DNA of 8,710 bases, from NCBI GenBank assembly GCA_013140935.1, contig JABFSD010000622.1, forward strand, positions 1 through 8,710. Reading direction: 5' to 3'. A program made the translations under genes and the position numbers. How positions within the stretch are numbered: position 1 is the first letter of the stretch; each line of letters starts with the position of its first letter. This stretch comes from Acidobacteriota bacterium. GTDB lineage: Bacteria; Acidobacteriota; Blastocatellia; RBC074. The notes beneath the pieces are model-generated. The model was not told where the DNA came from. It did not search any database and saw only the letters and a program-made list of their open reading frames with translations. Of this stretch, positions 5,586 to 8,710 are shown piece by piece.

Positions 5586-8500
5586 TTACTCGATAATCAC
5601 CCGCTCACTCGCCCCGCGTCCATAAGTTTCCGGGTGATACATCTCTTCGGCCTTCGTCGGCGGAACCACAAACACGCCCGGCGTCGTAGCCCGCGCCACA
5701 TACGAATAAGTATGCACGCCTTCCCACAGCAATGAGGTGAAAGCCTCGACGCGCTCGTCGCGCAGGTTTTGATGTTCGTACCAAGTGCGTTGCCACCACC
5801 ACCACCGATTCGATTGTTGTGCTTGCGGGTCGCGCGGAATCGCACCGGTTGTTGCCAGTGCCGGATTCATCGCTTCAAAGCCAGCGGGCAAAGGGTCAAC
5901 CAACGCTACGTGATAGCGGCGCGCGGGCGCGACCATCGTAAGACGCACGCGAACTTGCGCGCCTGCTTTAATTCTCCAAGTACCGTCTTCCTGTCGCCGC
6001 ACGTCGTTCGGATTATCAACGGCTTCGTAAACGCGCGTGACCGTGAAGCCGTAATCCGCTGCTTTCAACTGCAAATTCGATGGCGCGTATTGCATCCCGA
6101 TGCGGTAATACATTCGCCCCGCGCCCTCTTTGGCGAGCGTCAGGTTAGGCGTACCGCCTTTCTCCATCAAGAAACTCATCGGCACATTGATCTGTGAACG
6201 TTCGGTCGTGCGGCCTTTGAAAGCGTGTTCGCCCGCGTATCCATCGCCCAGCCACGCGCGCGCGATGAAATTCGGCGTGACTTTTTCGTAGGTGTTGAAA
6301 TAACGATCCAGCGCCAACAGCACCCAACAGTTCTCTTGCGTATTTTCCCAACGGCCCGCCGTTCGTTGCGCCAGCAAGCCGCGCGCGAGTTTGGCGATCA
6401 AGTCGTTCGTCGGATCGTCGCCGATCAGCGCAGCGAGAATGATGCCGTCGGCGCGGCGATTGGAATGCAACATCAGGTGCGCGCCGTCGCCGTAGCTCGT
6501 CGTGAAGTGCGCGTTGCCAGCGGTTTCTTCTACGCGATTGGCGAGGTGGCGGCGGATGGCGGCGACTTCGAGTTTTGAATTGGCTTCGCCTGATAACACA
6601 GGCAAGAGCCAGCCCAATGATTCGAGCGGCAGCTTATCGGCTCCACCCGCTTGCGCGATCAACGAACGCGCTTTGGCGGCGTCGCGGTCGTTCATCAGCG
6701 TGCGCGTGAACAGCGCATAAGCGATCAACGAACGGCGCGCTTCGATGCCATACCAACTCGGAATGTGGCGTTCGACGTTGCGCAAATATTGCTGTGACTT
6801 GTCGGTCATCTCTTTCGGTACGTCGAAGCCTTTGGCCTTGGCGCGCGTGAGCGCGTGGGCTACGTGAATGCTGAGGTAAGGCCACGAATCTTCGCCGCGC
6901 CGCCAGAATCCGAAACCGCCGTCGTTGTTTTGCATGCCGCGCAATCGTTCGAGGTCGCGTTTGACGCCCGCTTCCAGCACATCGGCTTTGGGCAACTTTC
7001 GCATCAAACGCCGCCAGCACGTCGCGCAACGCAGCGATGGCGAGGATGCGCGAACTGATTTGCTCGGCGCATTCATACGGATAGTTCGACAGATAACTCA
7101 CCGCATCGGTCAGCGCCTGCAACTGCGTGCTTGACGTAGTCACTTCCAACCCGCCGAACTGTTTCACCGCATCGCTCGGCGCTTTCACCGGTTGTGCAAA
7201 CGCGCCGTTGTCGAGTTCGCCATAAACCGCGAAGGCTTCTGTCGTAGCCGGAGTCCATACCGGCAAACTGACTTCTGCCGCGTCAGCCCACTTGCCTGAA
7301 CTCACGCCAATCTGAAAGCGCGCCACACCTGGTTTGACGGCGGCGGCGGGGAAGCGAACTTCTACGCGATCGTTGGGCGGGACGGTGACACGACGACCCG
7401 CAGCATTCGTCGCCACCGCGTTCGTAGTTCCGCCTTTAGGCGGTTGATTCGCGTTATTGAAAGCATCGCCTGAAGGCGGAACTACGAACGCGGTTAGTTC
7501 TGCATTCGTCGCACGCACGACGACATCCACCGTCATCGGATTGTCGGTCTGGTTTTGCACGACGACGGGAAGCTCCACGCGGTCGCCGAAATTCAGAAAG
7601 CGCGGCGCACTCGGACGCGCCATCAACGGCAAGCGCGCCGTGATCGCGGCTTCGCCCACGCCGAATTGCTTTTCGCCCGCGACCGCAACCGCCATCACGC
7701 GGTAGCGCGTCAGGTTGTCGGGCAGCTTCACCGTGACCGCAGCGCGTCCGTTGGCATTGGTGGGCAACGAAGCAGCGAAGAATGCGAGTGCGTCAAAGTT
7801 GGAGCGGACTTGGATTTGTTCAGCTGCCTGCTCGCGATTTTCAGTGCTTATCATTACGGCTTCTGCCTTATCCATCGCCATAGACATTGGCGCTGACTTT
7901 GCAGGCGCGCGACTGAGCCTGGCGAGACTATCCGCTCTTTCAAAACCGCCCAAGCCCATCATCCCCTGTCCTTGCTGCCCTTGTTGGTTAAGTCTACCAA
8001 TCAACTGCTCTGGATTCGCCAGCGCCACCTTCTCCCGCAAATGATGGTTGCGTACGTCATCCCCTCGTTGCGGATAAAACGACGCCAGCGGATCGCTCAG
8101 CTTGTAACCCGTCAAGGCCAGCACGGCTTCATCAACGACGACGAGGGCGATTTCGCCGTTCGCTACGGGCTTGCCTGCAGCGTCGCGCAATTCGACATCC
8201 ACGTTCGTAGTTCCCCCGGGTTCGAGCGCCTTGTCGCGCGGCGTGACGGTCGCCGTCAGCTTGCGCGACGCGGGCGGAATCGAAAGATTCAACGCGCCCG
8301 AAGCGAAGGCTGGACGTTTAGGCACGCCTGCCAGCGGCTGTCCGTCATCGCCTGTGCGTTCGGCTGCGCCTACGAGATCAACTTGTACGTGCAGGTTCGG
8401 CGTGAAGGCGTCTTCAATCGGCACGCGCACGGTGTGCGAAGCGCCGTTGATGGTGAAACGTTCGGTGCGCACCAGCCCCGCGCGGCGCAAGGTCAGCACG

Positions 8501-8709
8501 GCTTCGGCGTTGGCGAACGGAGCCTGCACCAAAATCTCAGCCGTCTCGCCCGCCTTATATTCTTTTTGATTCGGAATGAGTTCGACTTTCTCTTGCGCCA
8601 GATCGCGCGAAGGCGGTTGCTTGCCGCCCGCTACCCAAAGCGTGAGTTCGCTCTGATTGGGACGTTCGCGGTTGTCAAAGATGTTGGCGCGTACGCGATA
8701 TGTCCCGCC
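5586..8709 (-). CDS. Alpha-2-macroglobulin family protein with thioester, 5' partial, apparent frameshift
   Basis: This is the C-terminal 1040 or so residues of a bacterial alpha-2-macroglobulin, a large protease trap of the periplasm or outer surface. The frame is open to the right edge, so the start is outside; the GTG at 8532 is internal, since the coding sense continues upstream (LTLWVAGG, VELIPNQKEYKAGETAEILVQAPF). Recognisable parts in order are macroglobulin-like beta domains; VVDEAVLALTGYKLSDPLASFYP (about 8070-8140); a variable Gln/Met-rich stretch (about 7819-7986) in the bait-region position just before IQVRSNFDALAFF; PDNLTRYRVMAVA; the thioester motif YPYECAEQ (CAEQ at 7060-7071); the alpha-helical thioester domain beginning LERLRGMQNNDGGFGFWRR; and a typical C-terminus (NLRDERVEAF, FVVPPTKAEEMYHPETYGRG). 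The sense switches from one frame to another near 6996. An in-frame palindromic insert lies at 7403-7512. No penicillin-binding protein 1C gene, the common partner, is visible downstream. Confidence 0.88.
6985..7010 (-). other. Frameshift in the alpha-2-macroglobulin gene
   Basis: Going down the minus strand, family-like sequence runs to LAAFDAK in one frame (AAA at 6997-6999) and resumes as LPKADVLEAGVKRDLERL in another (TTG at 6993-6995). One base (about 6996) is therefore extra, or two are missing. The original frame continues to 6634 only as low-complexity Arg-rich shadow sequence. The switch lies about 65 bp past the thioester codons. No slippery heptamer or stimulatory structure is evident, so a real mutation or a sequencing/assembly error is more likely than programmed shifting. 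Confidence 0.85.
7415..7494. repeat. Palindromic insert inside the macroglobulin CDS, flanked by direct repeats
   Basis: 28-bp arms at 7415-7442 and 7467-7494 are reverse complements with one mismatch, around a 24-nt centre. Each arm contains CGTTCGTAGTTCCGCC or its complement and ends in a smaller palindrome (CCGCCTTTAGGCGG at 7430-7443). The 11-bp direct repeat GCATTCGTCGC flanks it at 7403-7413 and 7502-7512, like a target duplication. The repeat-to-repeat distance is 99 bp, exactly 33 codons, so the element is translated in frame (TAFVVPPSGDAF and NQPPKGGTTNAV come from the arms). Confidence 0.85.
8202..8214. repeat. Short match to the arm of the 7415-7494 palindrome
   Basis: CGTTCGTAGTTCC occurs here exactly as in the left arm at 7419-7431 and, inverted, in the right arm. 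It encodes GGTTNV on the minus strand, in a macroglobulin-like domain. It lacks the rest of the arm and any partner arm, so it is either a remnant, a gene-conversion tract or chance. Confidence 0.45.
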
Positions 8710-8710
8710 T

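Noticed and set aside
6634..6996. C-terminal 120 codons of the first macroglobulin frame as genuine protein
   Set aside because: Arg-rich sequence without family resemblance, while another frame over the same DNA encodes the expected thioester domain.
6996..7076. Separate gene starting at the ATG at 7076
   Set aside because: The first 27 or so residues are out-of-frame reading of the thioester region; family sequence begins only after about 6996, so this is the second half of one gene.

Overview
The window is part of a bacterial chromosome with moderately high GC and densely packed genes. The gene set (a large thioester alpha-2-macroglobulin, a BadF-type sugar kinase, a patatin lipase, a TrkA/RCK K+ channel), its amino-acid style, and the abundance of short palindromic repeats inside genes and at gene ends suggest Acidobacteriota, perhaps class Blastocatellia. 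This is inference from family resemblance; no rRNA or marker gene is present to confirm it.

Layout, left to right. (1) The 3' end of a zinc-metallopeptidase-like gene (+, 3-356), carrying two adjacent perfect palindromes inside its reading frame, overlaps by 22 bp the start of a BadF/BadG-type ATPase, probably an N-acetylglucosamine kinase (+, 335-1318). (2) A 219-bp convergent gap contains what looks like a free-standing small RNA gene on the minus strand: promoter, hairpin, then a terminator-like hairpin. (3) A probable minus-strand operon encodes a conserved protein of unknown function (2765-3133) followed by a PLP-dependent class I/II aminotransferase (1538-2734). (4) A 312-bp divergent region holds two hairpin repeats and the promoter of a patatin-like phospholipase (+, 3446-4321). 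(5) That gene converges on a two-TM potassium channel with a cytosolic RCK module (-, 4422-5420), and both genes stop inside the arms of a perfect 47-bp inverted repeat. (6) The right third (5586-8709, -) is the C-terminal part of an alpha-2-macroglobulin family protein with an intact CAEQ thioester motif. It is interrupted by an apparent one-base frameshift near 6996, and it carries an in-frame palindromic insertion flanked by 11-bp direct repeats.

The genes do not form one obvious pathway. They cover amino-sugar phosphorylation, amino-acid transamination, lipid hydrolysis, K+ flux and periplasmic protease trapping. The most distinctive property of the window is its load of palindromic elements: at least four separate sequence families, two of them translated as part of proteins and one shared as the tail of two convergent genes. 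The best candidates for undescribed biology are these protein-coding palindromic insertions and the putative small RNA at about 1356-1440. No defence system, CRISPR array, phage gene or transposase is visible.
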